Source of the DNA: Shinella curvata
GTDB taxonomy: Bacteria > Pseudomonadota > Alphaproteobacteria > Rhizobiales > Rhizobiaceae
Length of the DNA stretch: 64,000 nt
NCBI RefSeq assembly: GCF_022899935.1
Contig: NZ_JALJCJ010000007.1
Location: 1-64,000 of the forward strand
Direction: 5' to 3'
Position numbers and translations under genes: made by a program. This document shows positions 1 to 7,477 of the stretch, one piece after another. The notes below the pieces were generated by a model. It saw only the letters and a list, made by a program, of their open reading frames with translations, was not told where the DNA came from and searched no databases. The number at the start of each line of letters is the position of its first letter. Within the stretch, counting starts at the first letter, position 1.

Positions 1-104
1 ATCGACATCTTCACATTCGCAAGTTCGACACCCGAACCATCCGATTTCACGCGGATCTTTACGTTGTAGTCGACGACACGCTTCACTGGGACCAAGATCT
101 TCAT
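1..104 (-). CDS. etfB: Electron transfer flavoprotein beta subunit (5' end only)
   Basis: The first 34 codons of a leftward gene cut by the window edge. The N-terminus [16 protein letters not shown] is the characteristic start of alphaproteobacterial EtfB. With EtfA this protein carries electrons from acyl-CoA and other dehydrogenases to the quinone pool through ETF-QO. The start is supported by a purine-rich GGAAGGAAG just upstream of the ATG. The next gene upstream, a rhomboid protease, reads in the same direction. About 175 bp lie between them and would hold an etf promoter, but no convincing box was identified. Confidence 0.9.
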   Translation of the reverse strand, partial: MKILVPVKRVVDYNVKIRVKSDGSGVELANVKMS

Positions 105-279
105 GGCTTCCTTCCTTCATATGCCCGCGAGGGAAAATGCGCCTTTAAGGGGCGGCCTGATTGTCGGTTGGCGACATCGATACGTGTTTTTTCCCCAAAT
201 ACAATGCATCACGGACCCTCCCCGCGGGAAAACGAGGGCGTTATAAATTACCTTTACGTTCACGTCAATTTATCCTGCA

Positions 280-1065
280 CTATCGCCCCCAGTGCGTCGG
301 TGGAACAGAAGGGCGGGCAGCGGCGTCTTCCACCGCTGCAGGCACGGCCTCCACATGGCGCACCGCCTTGGGCGTGACAATCGTGCGGTCGAAGAGCGGC
401 ACGCCGCGCCGCCGCAGCACGAGGACGAGGAGGGCCCCCGCTACGATACCACCGACATGCGCCCCCCAGGAGACGCCGCTGTCGCCATCCACGACCAGCA
501 TGTAAAACTGCTGGGCGATCCAAAAGGCGAGCGGAATGACCGCAGGCAGCGGCAGCGGGATACGGAAGAACACCAGAACCCAGACCCGCACCTTGGGATG
601 CAGCAGGAAATAGGCCGCCACCACACCCGAGATCGCACCCGAAGCGCCAATCAGCGGCGCCTCGGAATCGGGCTGCACCAGACCATGCACCAGCGCACCG
701 GCAGCGGCACACAGGAGATAGAAAACCAGAAAGCGGAAATGCCCCAGCGCGTCCTCGACATTGTCGCCGAACACCCAGAGGAACAACATGTTGGAGGCGA
801 GATGCATGAAATCGCCATGCAGGAACGCATAGGTGACATAGGTCGCGTCCTCCGGCACGAGCACGAGGCTCGGCTCGAGATCGGCGAAGTCGAAGACGAC
901 GGCCGGGATGTAGCCGAGACCGACCACCGCCGCGTCGGAAAACGACCGGGTGGAGACAACACCCGTCACCAGCCATACCAGGACATCAATCACGATCAGG
1001 CTGATCGTGACATACTGCACCTTGATGTATTTCAGGGAGTTCGCGTCATGCAGCGGTATGAACAT
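280..1065 (-). CDS. Rhomboid family intramembrane serine protease
   Basis: A 261-residue polytopic inner-membrane protein. About six hydrophobic segments are visible, beginning near residue 18. The rhomboid catalytic dyad is present: Ser142 in GASG and His203 in WGAHVGG on the last-but-one helix, with the HxxxN-type motif on helix 2 (HGDFMHLASN). Rhomboids cut transmembrane substrates within the bilayer; the substrate here is unknown. It lies upstream of etfB and downstream of the cobalamin adenosyltransferase gene, all leftward. A second long leftward frame over the same DNA is a shadow. Confidence 0.9.
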   Translation of the reverse strand: MFIPLHDANSLKYIKVQYVTISLIVIDVLVWLVTGVVSTRSFSDAAVVGLGYIPAVVFDFADLEPSLVLVPEDATYVTYAFLHGDFMHLASNMLFLWVFGDNVEDALGHFRFLVFYLLCAAAGALVHGLVQPDSEAPLIGASGAISGVVAAYFLLHPKVRVWVLVFFRIPLPLPAVIPLAFWIAQQFYMLVVDGDSGVSWGAHVGGIVAGALLVLVLRRRGVPLFDRTIVTPKAVRHVEAVPAAVEDAAARPSVPPTHWGR

Positions 1066-1099
1066 GGATCCCCTTCCCCAACCTCGTTCGTCAGGGACC

Positions 1100-1678
1100 T
1101 TATCTGTTCTGCCCTGGAACCCACAATATGTCCGTGCGCCCCTTGTCGTTCACCCAGCGTGCCGCGACAAACAGAAAATCGGAGAGCCGGTTGATATAGG
1201 CGACCGCGGCGGCGGACACCGACTCGCCCTCATTTTCCTGCAGGGCGACGATGCGGCGCTCGGCGCGGCGCGCTACGGTGCGCGCCAGATGCAGCGCCGC
1301 AGCGGCAGGCGTACCGCCCGGCAACACGAAGGAGCGCAGCGGCTCGAGATCGGCGTTCAGCACATCGATTTCACGCTCAAGCCGGTCGACCTGCGCCTGC
1401 ACGATGCGCAGCGGTTCGTAATCGTATGCCTTGCCGGTGTCGGGCGTCGCAAGATCGGCGCCGAGATCGAAAAGGTCGTTTTGGATGCGCACGAGCATGC
1501 CGTCGAGATCGGGATGTCCGGCGAGATGCTGGCGCACGAGGCCGATGCAGGAATTGGCCTCGTCGACCTCACCGTAGGATTCGACGCGCAGATCGTGCTT
1601 CTTGCGGCGCGGACCGGCAACGAGACCCGTCGTGCCGTCATCGCCGGTACGGGTGTAGATCTTGTTGAGCTTGACCAT
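1100..1678 (-). CDS. pduO: PduO-type ATP:cob(I)alamin adenosyltransferase
   Basis: A 192-residue cytosolic enzyme transferring the 5'-deoxyadenosyl group of ATP to cob(I)alamin to make adenosylcobalamin. The N-terminal ATP-binding motif TRTGDDGTTGL (residues 9-19) and the C-terminal arginine-rich stretch around TVARRAERRIV are hallmarks of the PduO/MMAB family and separate it from CobA/BtuR. The length is typical. Its start overlaps the stop of the upstream 66-residue membrane protein by one base (TGATG), so the two are likely co-translated. In rhizobia adenosylcobalamin serves methylmalonyl-CoA mutase and ribonucleotide reductase. Confidence 0.93.
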   Translation of the reverse strand: MVKLNKIYTRTGDDGTTGLVAGPRRKKHDLRVESYGEVDEANSCIGLVRQHLAGHPDLDGMLVRIQNDLFDLGADLATPDTGKAYDYEPLRIVQAQVDRLEREIDVLNADLEPLRSFVLPGGTPAAAALHLARTVARRAERRIVALQENEGESVSAAAVAYINRLSDFLFVAARWVNDKGRTDILWVPGQNR

Positions 1679-1878
1679 CAGCCGCGCCCGCCGCCGGTGA
1701 CCCAGAGGGTCAGCATGATCAGGATGATGGCGATGGCCTGCAGGAGCACGCGCGCCTGCATCAGCTTGTTGGACGTGTTGCCGCTGCCGCCCTTGGCCAT
1801 GTTGACGAGGCCGCGCACCAGCACGATGGCGACGAGGCCCATGACGAGCAGGGTCAGAAAGGTAAGGAAGGAAGACAT
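1678..1878 (-). CDS. Twin-transmembrane (HIG1-like) small protein
   Basis: A 66-residue protein with two hydrophobic helices (about 3-24 and 44-61) joined by a short glycine- and lysine-containing loop. This layout matches the twin transmembrane / HIG1-type proteins commonly found beside PduO in Rhizobiaceae. HIG1 proteins elsewhere associate with respiratory complexes; that role is not shown here. Translational coupling (TGATG) ties it to the adenosyltransferase. The function remains unknown. Confidence 0.75.
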   Translation of the reverse strand: MSSFLTFLTLLVMGLVAIVLVRGLVNMAKGGSGNTSNKLMQARVLLQAIAIILIMLTLWVTGGGRG

Positions 1879-1978
1879 GCCAACGATCCGGTTTGATTTC
1901 TGTCAGCCCTATTCACATAGGACATTTCGCGCAAAGTGCACGTCTTTTGCTGCAAAAAGCCTGCGACGCCGCGCCGCG

Positions 1979-2827
1979 TCAGCCAAGCTTGCCGATGATC
2001 CGGTAGAAAAGCCCCGCCGGCAGCAGCTTTTTGAGCAGCACGCCCTGCTTTGCCGGCGTGGTGACGATATAGTGCGCCCGCGGTGCCTTCGCCGTCAGCG
2101 CATGGCGCAACACCGCATGCACCGCCTCCGGTCCGAGTTTTCCGCGCGCCGGCCTTGATTCGCCGCGCAGACGCTGAAGCTGTCGACGATATTCTTCCGC
2201 ATGGACCGAGTTTTCGAGGTCGATGTTCTTTTCGATGTGATGCAAGGCATTGGCGGTGAAGCGCGAGGCGATCGGCCCCGGTTCGATGAGGCTGACATGC
2301 ACGCCCGAGCCCTCCAGCTCCATGCGCAAGGTGAGGGACAGGCCCTCCAGCGCGAACTTCGAGGCATTGTAGGCGCCGCGCCAGCGATAGGGCACGATGC
2401 CGAGAATGGACGAGCACTGCACGATGCGCCCGTGACCCTGCCGGCGCATGGCGGGGATCACCCGCCGCGTCAGGTCGTGCCAGCCGAAGACATTCGTCTC
2501 GAACTGCTGCCGCAGCACCTCGACCGGCAGGTCCTCGACGGCGCCGGCCTGCCCGTAGGCGCCGTTGTTGAAGAGTGCATGGAGCCCTCCGCCCGTGCGG
2601 GAAAAAACCGCCTCGACGAGATCGGCGATCGTTTCAGGCCGGGTGTAGTCCATCAGCAAGGCCTCGATTCCGTCGGCCTCCAGGCTTGCGAGATCCTCCT
2701 CCCGCCGCACGGTCGCGAAGACGCGCCAGCCCTCGGCCTTCAGCGCGCGGGCGCAATAGGCGCCGATCCCCGAGGAGCAACCGGTGACGATGATGCTCGG
2801 CTGGTCTGCAATCCGTGGAGAAGACAT
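1979..2827 (-). CDS. SDR family NAD(P)-dependent oxidoreductase
   Basis: A 282-residue classical short-chain dehydrogenase. The cofactor motif TGCSSGIG is at residues 15-22, an NNGA motif replaces the usual NNAG, the catalytic Ser lies in VQCSS and the catalytic pair in YNASK. The chain runs on past the usual 250 residues with a basic tail. The ATG at 2827 is preferred because AGGA lies seven bases upstream. The frame stays open far upstream, but that part overlaps the divergent YihY gene and is not coding. Substrate unknown. Confidence 0.85.
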   Translation of the reverse strand: MSSPRIADQPSIIVTGCSSGIGAYCARALKAEGWRVFATVRREEDLASLEADGIEALLMDYTRPETIADLVEAVFSRTGGGLHALFNNGAYGQAGAVEDLPVEVLRQQFETNVFGWHDLTRRVIPAMRRQGHGRIVQCSSILGIVPYRWRGAYNASKFALEGLSLTLRMELEGSGVHVSLIEPGPIASRFTANALHHIEKNIDLENSVHAEEYRRQLQRLRGESRPARGKLGPEAVHAVLRHALTAKAPRAHYIVTTPAKQGVLLKKLLPAGLFYRIIGKLG

Positions 2828-2881
2828 GGTCATTTCCTGTACAAATTTGCCTTCGTTTCCCATATTCAACTGCAACAGACA

Positions 2882-3871
2882 ATGAAAGCGGCCGGGCAAC
2901 GACCGCGAAGGGACTGGATTTTGCAGATGCCGACCGCCATCCGCCTTGCCTACAGGGTCGTCTTCGATGCGATCTGGCATTTTTCCGAAGACGACGGCTG
3001 GGCCATGGCAAGCCATGTCGCGCTTTCGACGCTGCTGGCGATCTTCCCCTTCCTGATCTTCGGCACCGCGCTCGGCTCGTTCCTCGGCGCCGACCAGTTC
3101 GCTGAAACGGCCGTGCACCTCATCTTCGACACGTGGCCGGAATCGATCGCGGCCCCTATTTCCCGCGAGGTCGTCGCCGTGCTCACCATTCCGCGCGGCG
3201 GCCTTCTGACAGTCTCCGTGCTCGCCGCCGCCTATTTCGCGTCGAACGGTGTGGAGGCGTTGCGCATTTCGCTCAACCGCGCCTACAGGGTGGCTGAAAC
3301 GCGCTACTGGTATGTTACGCGACTTGCCAGCCTGGGCTTCGTCATTGCCGGCGTTCTGGCGCTTGCCGTCATCAGCATCGTGCTCGTCGCAGCGCCGCTT
3401 GCGGTGCGCGCTACCGGCGATTGGCTGCCCTGGCTCACCTACGTCTATTCCTGGGTGGAAAGCTGGGGCCTTTTCGGCACTATCCTGGTGCTGTTCGTCG
3501 GCCTTCTGATCGCCCATCTCTGGATGCCGGCCGGCCGTCGCAAGATCGCCGATGTGCTGCCGGGCATCCTGCTGACGCTGATTGCGTGGGGCGTCGGCGC
3601 CTATACATTCGCCTCCTATCTCGCGACCTTCGCCAACTACGTCTCGACCTATGCCGGCCTTGCCTCGATCATGATCGCGCTGGTGTTTCTCTACATCATC
3701 GGCGTGATCTTCATTCTCGGCGCAGAGATCAATGCCGCCCTCATGAAATACCGCGTGAAGCGCCTCATCCTCGACAAGATCAGGGGTGTGAAGAAACCGC
3801 CGCCGGTTGCCGACGATTCAATGGAGGATGAAGCCATAGCCCGCGAGCAGGGCGCGAAGGCCGGCCGGTGA
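2882..3871 (+). CDS. YihY/virulence factor BrkB family membrane protein
   Basis: A 329-residue inner-membrane protein with about six long hydrophobic segments and the family signature around DGWAMASHVALSTLLA near the N-terminus. The family was once annotated as RNase BN; that assignment has been withdrawn and the function is unknown. It is transcribed divergently from the SDR, 54 bp apart. The start could instead be the ATG at 2927 (MPTAIRL), as neither has a strong ribosome site. Its last 54 bp overlap the end of the convergent gluQ gene. Confidence 0.85.
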   Translation: MKAAGQRPRRDWILQMPTAIRLAYRVVFDAIWHFSEDDGWAMASHVALSTLLAIFPFLIFGTALGSFLGADQFAETAVHLIFDTWPESIAAPISREVVAVLTIPRGGLLTVSVLAAAYFASNGVEALRISLNRAYRVAETRYWYVTRLASLGFVIAGVLALAVISIVLVAAPLAVRATGDWLPWLTYVYSWVESWGLFGTILVLFVGLLIAHLWMPAGRRKIADVLPGILLTLIAWGVGAYTFASYLATFANYVSTYAGLASIMIALVFLYIIGVIFILGAEINAALMKYRVKRLILDKIRGVKKPPPVADDSMEDEAIAREQGAKAGR

Positions 3872-4726
3872 CGCGCCCTTTTCCCGGTAGGCCGCAATGC
3901 CGGTATCCTGATTGCTCTTCGAAAGCTTTCGCCCATCCGGGCCCGGCACCAGTCCATGATGGCGATAGGTCGGTGCAGGCAGGTCAAGCAGGCTCTGCAG
4001 CAGACGGTGCACCGAGGTCGCATGGAAGAGGTCCTGGCCGCGCACGACATCCGTGATGCCCTGCTCGGCATCGTCGAGCACCACCGCGAGATGATAGCTT
4101 GCCGGCGCATCCGGCCGCGACAGAATGACATCGCCCCAGCGCTCCGGCCTGGCGACAACGGTGCCCGTCTCCCCTTCCGGTCCCGAACCCGCTTCCGACC
4201 AGTCGAGCCCGGCAGGCAAGAGCGCCCGCGCCTTGTCCATGTCGAGCCGCCAGGCGTGCTGGCGTCCCTCGACAATCCAGCCAAGCGCCTGCTCGCGATG
4301 GAGGCCGCGCTCCTCCGTCGGATAAAGCGGCGCGCCGTCAGGATCGCGTGGCCAGACACCGCCTGCCGCCTCATGGGCCTGCACCTGCGCCTTCACCTCG
4401 CCGCGGCTCAGGAAACCCGGATAAAGCACGCCCATCGACTTGAGCCGCTCCAGGGCCACTCCATAGAAGGCGAGATGCTCCGACTGGCGGCGCACCGGCT
4501 TTTCCCAGCCGAGGCCAAGCCAGGCGAGATCCCGGTAGATCGCCTCTTCGAACTGAGGGCGCGAACGGGCGGGGTCGATGTCTTCGATGCGCAGAAGGAA
4601 GCGGCCACCGCAGGCTGCGGCAAGGTCATGGTTGAGGATGGCGGAGAGCGCATGACCGAGATGCAGCAACCCGTTCGGGCTCGGCGCGAAGCGGAAGACA
4701 CGCGTTTTTGACAAAGCACTTTGCAT
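3818..4726 (-). CDS. gluQ: Glutamyl-Q tRNA(Asp) synthetase
   Basis: A 302-residue truncated paralogue of glutamyl-tRNA synthetase that attaches glutamate to the queuosine base of tRNA-Asp. The class I signatures are present: HLGHA at residues 22-26 as the HIGH motif, and KLSKSNQ as the KMSKS motif. There is no anticodon-binding domain, as expected. The start MQSALSK is chosen because the frame upstream of it has low-complexity, non-conserved sequence. The segment that carries a Cys-based zinc site in E. coli GluQ has no cysteine here. Its 3' end overlaps yihY on the opposite strand. Confidence 0.9.
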   Translation of the reverse strand: MQSALSKTRVFRFAPSPNGLLHLGHALSAILNHDLAAACGGRFLLRIEDIDPARSRPQFEEAIYRDLAWLGLGWEKPVRRQSEHLAFYGVALERLKSMGVLYPGFLSRGEVKAQVQAHEAAGGVWPRDPDGAPLYPTEERGLHREQALGWIVEGRQHAWRLDMDKARALLPAGLDWSEAGSGPEGETGTVVARPERWGDVILSRPDAPASYHLAVVLDDAEQGITDVVRGQDLFHATSVHRLLQSLLDLPAPTYRHHGLVPGPDGRKLSKSNQDTGIAAYREKGASPAGLRALLAGYGFILH

Positions 4727-4831
4727 GAGGTCTTCTGGCACGAAGAGACGTGTCGCGTCACTACCGCGCCGCACGTCACCGACGACGCGCAAAGGCGATC
4801 GTCGTCTCGAGGGTCGAGGCCGCTTGAAAAG

Positions 4832-5488
4832 ATGCAACTGCACATGATCAGAACGGATGCGGACGTCGCAGCGGGTCTTGTCGATCTCGCTCTTCTCGAC
4901 GTGCGCCTTTTCACCGTGATCGACAAGGCCGGCCCCGTGCCGCTGCGCCGCCTCCCGCCCGGCTATCGCGGCCTGGCCGGCATCATCGTGGCCCAGATGG
5001 TTTCACGGGCGAGCGCCAATGCCATCTGGCAACGGCTGGAAGAGACGGCCGGCGACATCACGCCCCACCACATCCTCGCGCTCTCCGACGAGGCCTGCCG
5101 GACAATCGGCCTGTCGCGCGCAAAAGCCGATACGCTGCGTCGCGCGGCCGAGAGCGTCGATCGCGGCGAACTCGACCTGGACGCCATCTGCCGGCTCGAT
5201 GCATCGGCCGCGACGCGAAACCTGACGGCCATCAAGGGTATCGGCCGCTGGACGGCCGACGTTTACCTGCTGTTCTGCGGCGGCCATCCCGACATCTTCC
5301 CCTCCGGCGATATCGCCCTGCAGAATGCCGTTGCGCATGCGCTCAGTCTCGCCGTCCGTCCAAGCCCTCGGGAACTGGACACGATTGCGGAACGCTGGTC
5401 GCCCTGGCGCGGCGTTTCGGCGCGGCTTTTCTGGGCCTATTACGCCCGGGAAATGCGCCGCGAGGTCGCACCGGTGCTGGAAGGATGA
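4832..5488 (+). CDS. AlkA-like DNA-3-methyladenine glycosylase (HhH-GPD)
   Basis: A 218-residue base-excision repair glycosylase that removes alkylated purines. The helix-hairpin-helix LTAIKGIGRWTADV (about 131-144) is followed by the catalytic aspartate Asp160 in PSGDIAL, the arrangement of the HhH-GPD superfamily. There is no iron-sulfur cluster motif, which argues against endonuclease III or MutY. It lacks the extra N-terminal domain of E. coli AlkA, so it resembles the short Mag-type enzymes. An alternative ATG lies at 4844. It is divergent from gluQ with about 105 bp between. Confidence 0.88.
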   Translation: MQLHMIRTDADVAAGLVDLALLDVRLFTVIDKAGPVPLRRLPPGYRGLAGIIVAQMVSRASANAIWQRLEETAGDITPHHILALSDEACRTIGLSRAKADTLRRAAESVDRGELDLDAICRLDASAATRNLTAIKGIGRWTADVYLLFCGGHPDIFPSGDIALQNAVAHALSLAVRPSPRELDTIAERWSPWRGVSARLFWAYYAREMRREVAPVLEG

Positions 5489-5527
5489 ACCCGCGAAAAT
5501 CCCTTGTTTCCGCTTTTCCATTCCGGC

Positions 5528-5557
5528 TTCACAATGCTGTAACAACGGGCCTAATAT
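5528..5557 (+). promoter_or_regulatory. Candidate sigma-70-type promoter of the HNH gene
   Basis: TTCACA at 5528-5533 and TAATAT at 5552-5557 are separated by 18 bases, about 36 bases upstream of the TTG start of the HNH gene. The -10 match is good; the -35 is partial. Assigned by eye only. Confidence 0.4.
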
Positions 5558-5592
5558 AGAAGGGCAGATGCCGAATCGATCAGGAGAAGCCC

Positions 5593-6150
5593 TTGACGAT
5601 TTCTGTTTCACCACAGGCCCTGCCAGCCCTTGTACTGAATGCTGACTACAGGCCGCTGAGTTATTATCCCTTGTCGCTTTGGTCCTGGCAGGACGCGATC
5701 AAGGCCGTATTTCTTGACCGCGTAAACATCATCGCCGAATACGACCATTCGGTGTCTTCGCCGAGTTTCACGATGCGCCTGCCGAGCGTCGTGTGCCTGA
5801 AAACCTACGTGCAGCCCTCGCGCCATCCGGCCTTCACCCGGTTCAACGTGTTCCTGCGCGACAAGTTCGAATGCCAGTACTGCGGGACACCCGACGACCT
5901 GACCTTCGACCATGTCATCCCGCGCGCCCATGGCGGCGAGACGACCTGGCAGAACGTGGTCGCGGCCTGCTCCCCGTGCAATTTGAGAAAAGGCAGCAAG
6001 CTGCCGAAGCAGGCGGGCATGCACCCGCATCAGAAGCCCTACCAGCCGACGGTTCAGGATCTGCACAACAACGGGCGACTGTTTCCACCCAACTATCTGC
6101 ATGAAAGCTGGATGGACTATCTCTACTGGGACGTCGAACTGCAACCCTGA
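5593..6150 (+). CDS. HNH endonuclease family protein
   Basis: A 185-residue protein carrying an HNH module: Cys94-x2-Cys97, Asp106-His107 in FDHVIPRAHGG, Asn121 and the second metal pair Cys126-x2-Cys129 followed by Asn130. This is the layout of stand-alone HNH proteins widespread and conserved in alphaproteobacteria. Its physiological substrate is unknown and it is not obviously a mobile or restriction enzyme. The start is a TTG, supported by AGGAGAAG five bases upstream; no in-frame ATG lies near. It is followed by a strong hairpin shared with convergent dsbB. Confidence 0.88.
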   Translation: MTISVSPQALPALVLNADYRPLSYYPLSLWSWQDAIKAVFLDRVNIIAEYDHSVSSPSFTMRLPSVVCLKTYVQPSRHPAFTRFNVFLRDKFECQYCGTPDDLTFDHVIPRAHGGETTWQNVVAACSPCNLRKGSKLPKQAGMHPHQKPYQPTVQDLHNNGRLFPPNYLHESWMDYLYWDVELQP

Positions 6151-6159
6151 CACAGTCCG

Positions 6160-6184
6160 CGCAAAACCGGGGGACGGTTTTGCG
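6160..6184. terminator. Bidirectional hairpin between HNH gene and dsbB
   Basis: A perfect 10-bp stem (CGCAAAACCG / CGGTTTTGCG) with a 5-base loop lies between two convergent genes. The runs of A and T are inside the stem, so it could act on either strand. Confidence 0.65.
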
Positions 6185-6217
6185 GCGACGGCATGTGTTC
6201 GAAACAGGTTGTGGCCA

Positions 6218-6727
6218 TCACGCTTTCGCCGACCGCGCGCCCTTGAAGGCGATCGCGGCGAGGATGAGGCTTGCGATCACATTCCATCCGGCAAAGGACA
6301 GGCCAAGCAGCCGGAACGATGCTTCCGTGCAGGACGGGCCGTGCTTGGTGTTGATGTCGGACAGGAGGTCGCCGGCATTCTGCGTCACACCCTGTGCGGA
6401 GGTCGCACAGGTCGCCGGTCCTTCCCAGAAGCCCCATTCGACGCCCGCATGATAGACGCCCATGCCCGCACCCACGAGCATCATGATGCCGGCAATGGCG
6501 AGCAGCAGCCGCGTCAGCCAGGCCGGGCCGTTAAACAGAGCGGACAGCAGCGCCGCGACCGCGACCGGAATGCCGTAATAGTAGGGGTCGCGCTGCAGCA
6601 GGCAAAGCGCACAGGGAATGTAGCCGCCGATATGCTCGAAGGCGAGCGCACCGCCAACGGTGGCCGCCATGCCAAGCGAAAGCAGCCCGGCGGAGGCCTT
6701 GCGGGAAAGATCGAGGGAAGCCGTCAT
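6218..6727 (-). CDS. dsbB: Disulfide bond formation protein B (DsbB family)
   Basis: A 169-residue inner-membrane protein with four predicted helices. The quinone-linked pair is Cys39-x2-Cys42 (CALC) in the first periplasmic loop, and a second pair lies in the long loop (ATCAT and GPSCT). Family knowledge: it reoxidises DsbA and passes electrons to ubiquinone. The ATG at 6727 has GGA eight bases upstream; an ATG two codons earlier (6733) is possible but lies too close to that site. No dsbA is visible in the window. Confidence 0.9.
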   Translation of the reverse strand: MTASLDLSRKASAGLLSLGMAATVGGALAFEHIGGYIPCALCLLQRDPYYYGIPVAVAALLSALFNGPAWLTRLLLAIAGIMMLVGAGMGVYHAGVEWGFWEGPATCATSAQGVTQNAGDLLSDINTKHGPSCTEASFRLLGLSFAGWNVIASLILAAIAFKGARSAKA

Positions 6728-6896
6728 GAGCATCGTCCAATCGGGCCGGCGGAGATGCCGGCGAAACGGCGCCGAGTTCTATCAGGTGTCGCACCTTTGT
6801 AAATCACCGCACGGATAAGTGATCATCGCTCTCGGCTCGATTTGCCGGTTGCCGCCCGCCAACGCATCGTGTAAACGGCGATTGCTTCGGTGCCGT

Positions 6897-6981
6897 GCCC
6901 CATTGGCGGAACTGGTAGACGCGCTCGACTCAAAATCGAGTTCCGAAAGGAGTGCTGGTTCGATTCCGGCATGGGGCACCA
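6897..6981 (+). tRNA. tRNA-Leu (anticodon CAA)
   Basis: An 85-base class II tRNA. The acceptor arms GCCCCAT and ATGGGGC pair, the anticodon stem CTCGA/TCGAG encloses loop CTCAAAA with anticodon CAA (reads UUG), a variable arm TTCC-GAAA-GGA is present, the T arm contains GGTTCGATTCC, and the CCA end is encoded. It lies at the left edge of the accessory region and is followed by an integrase remnant, as expected for a tRNA integration site. Confidence 0.97.
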
Positions 6982-7047
6982 ACACGAAATTCGCGTTGTT
7001 TTTCCTTCATTTTTTCGCGCTTGAAGTCCAAAAGACTCGAAGCGCAA

Positions 7048-7254
7048 TTATTCCTGGAGACTTTTGTTCTCGGTTTCGTTCGGCCCGGCTCCATCGCTTT
7101 CCGGCCGATGCATGAACGCCATTACGCTCTTCGCGAGTCGTTTTTGTTTTGCGGCCTTCGTGTATCGCGTGATGTCCTTCGAAGTTGAATTGCCGGTTAC
7201 CGACATGATCTGGTGTTCGGTGGCACCGTTGTTGGTCAGGCGCGTTGCTGCTGC
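7048..7254 (-). pseudogene. C-terminal remnant of a tyrosine recombinase (integrase)
   Basis: About 68 codons ending at a stop at 7048 retain the C-terminal box of phage/island integrases: AAATRLTNNGATEHQIM, then an altered TGN where a catalytic TGH is usual, then DITRYTKAAKQKRL with the nucleophilic tyrosine context RYT. The N-terminal and core parts, including the Arg and HxxR residues, are missing, and the sequence upstream in frame is unrelated. With the adjacent tRNA-Leu it marks a decayed integration event. The rest of 6982-7477 (about 500 bp) shows no other gene. Confidence 0.75.
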
Positions 7255-7477
7255 CCATGTCGAACACCCCGTTTTTAATGGCCGACTATACTCCAGAATC
7301 ACCGTTTTCCCTTGCGCATACTGGCCCGAGAATATGGACACCAAGGCGTCGGTGTCGCTTCTCCAACTGATACTTAATCAATACCTAAATTCACCGCCAT
7401 GACGCGAAATTTCAATCGCTTGCAATTCGGAGTTAGCTGTTTTAGGCATGCCAAGATCCATATTTCGGGAGATGACG

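Noticed and set aside
2828-3517. Long N-terminal extension of the SDR reading into the yihY region
   Set aside because: The extension overlaps a clear YihY gene, while SDR homology begins at 2827 with a ribosome site.
7007-7267. Alternative 86-codon leftward frame over the integrase remnant
   Set aside because: It overlaps the remnant in another frame and shows no similarity, unlike the frame ending at 7048.
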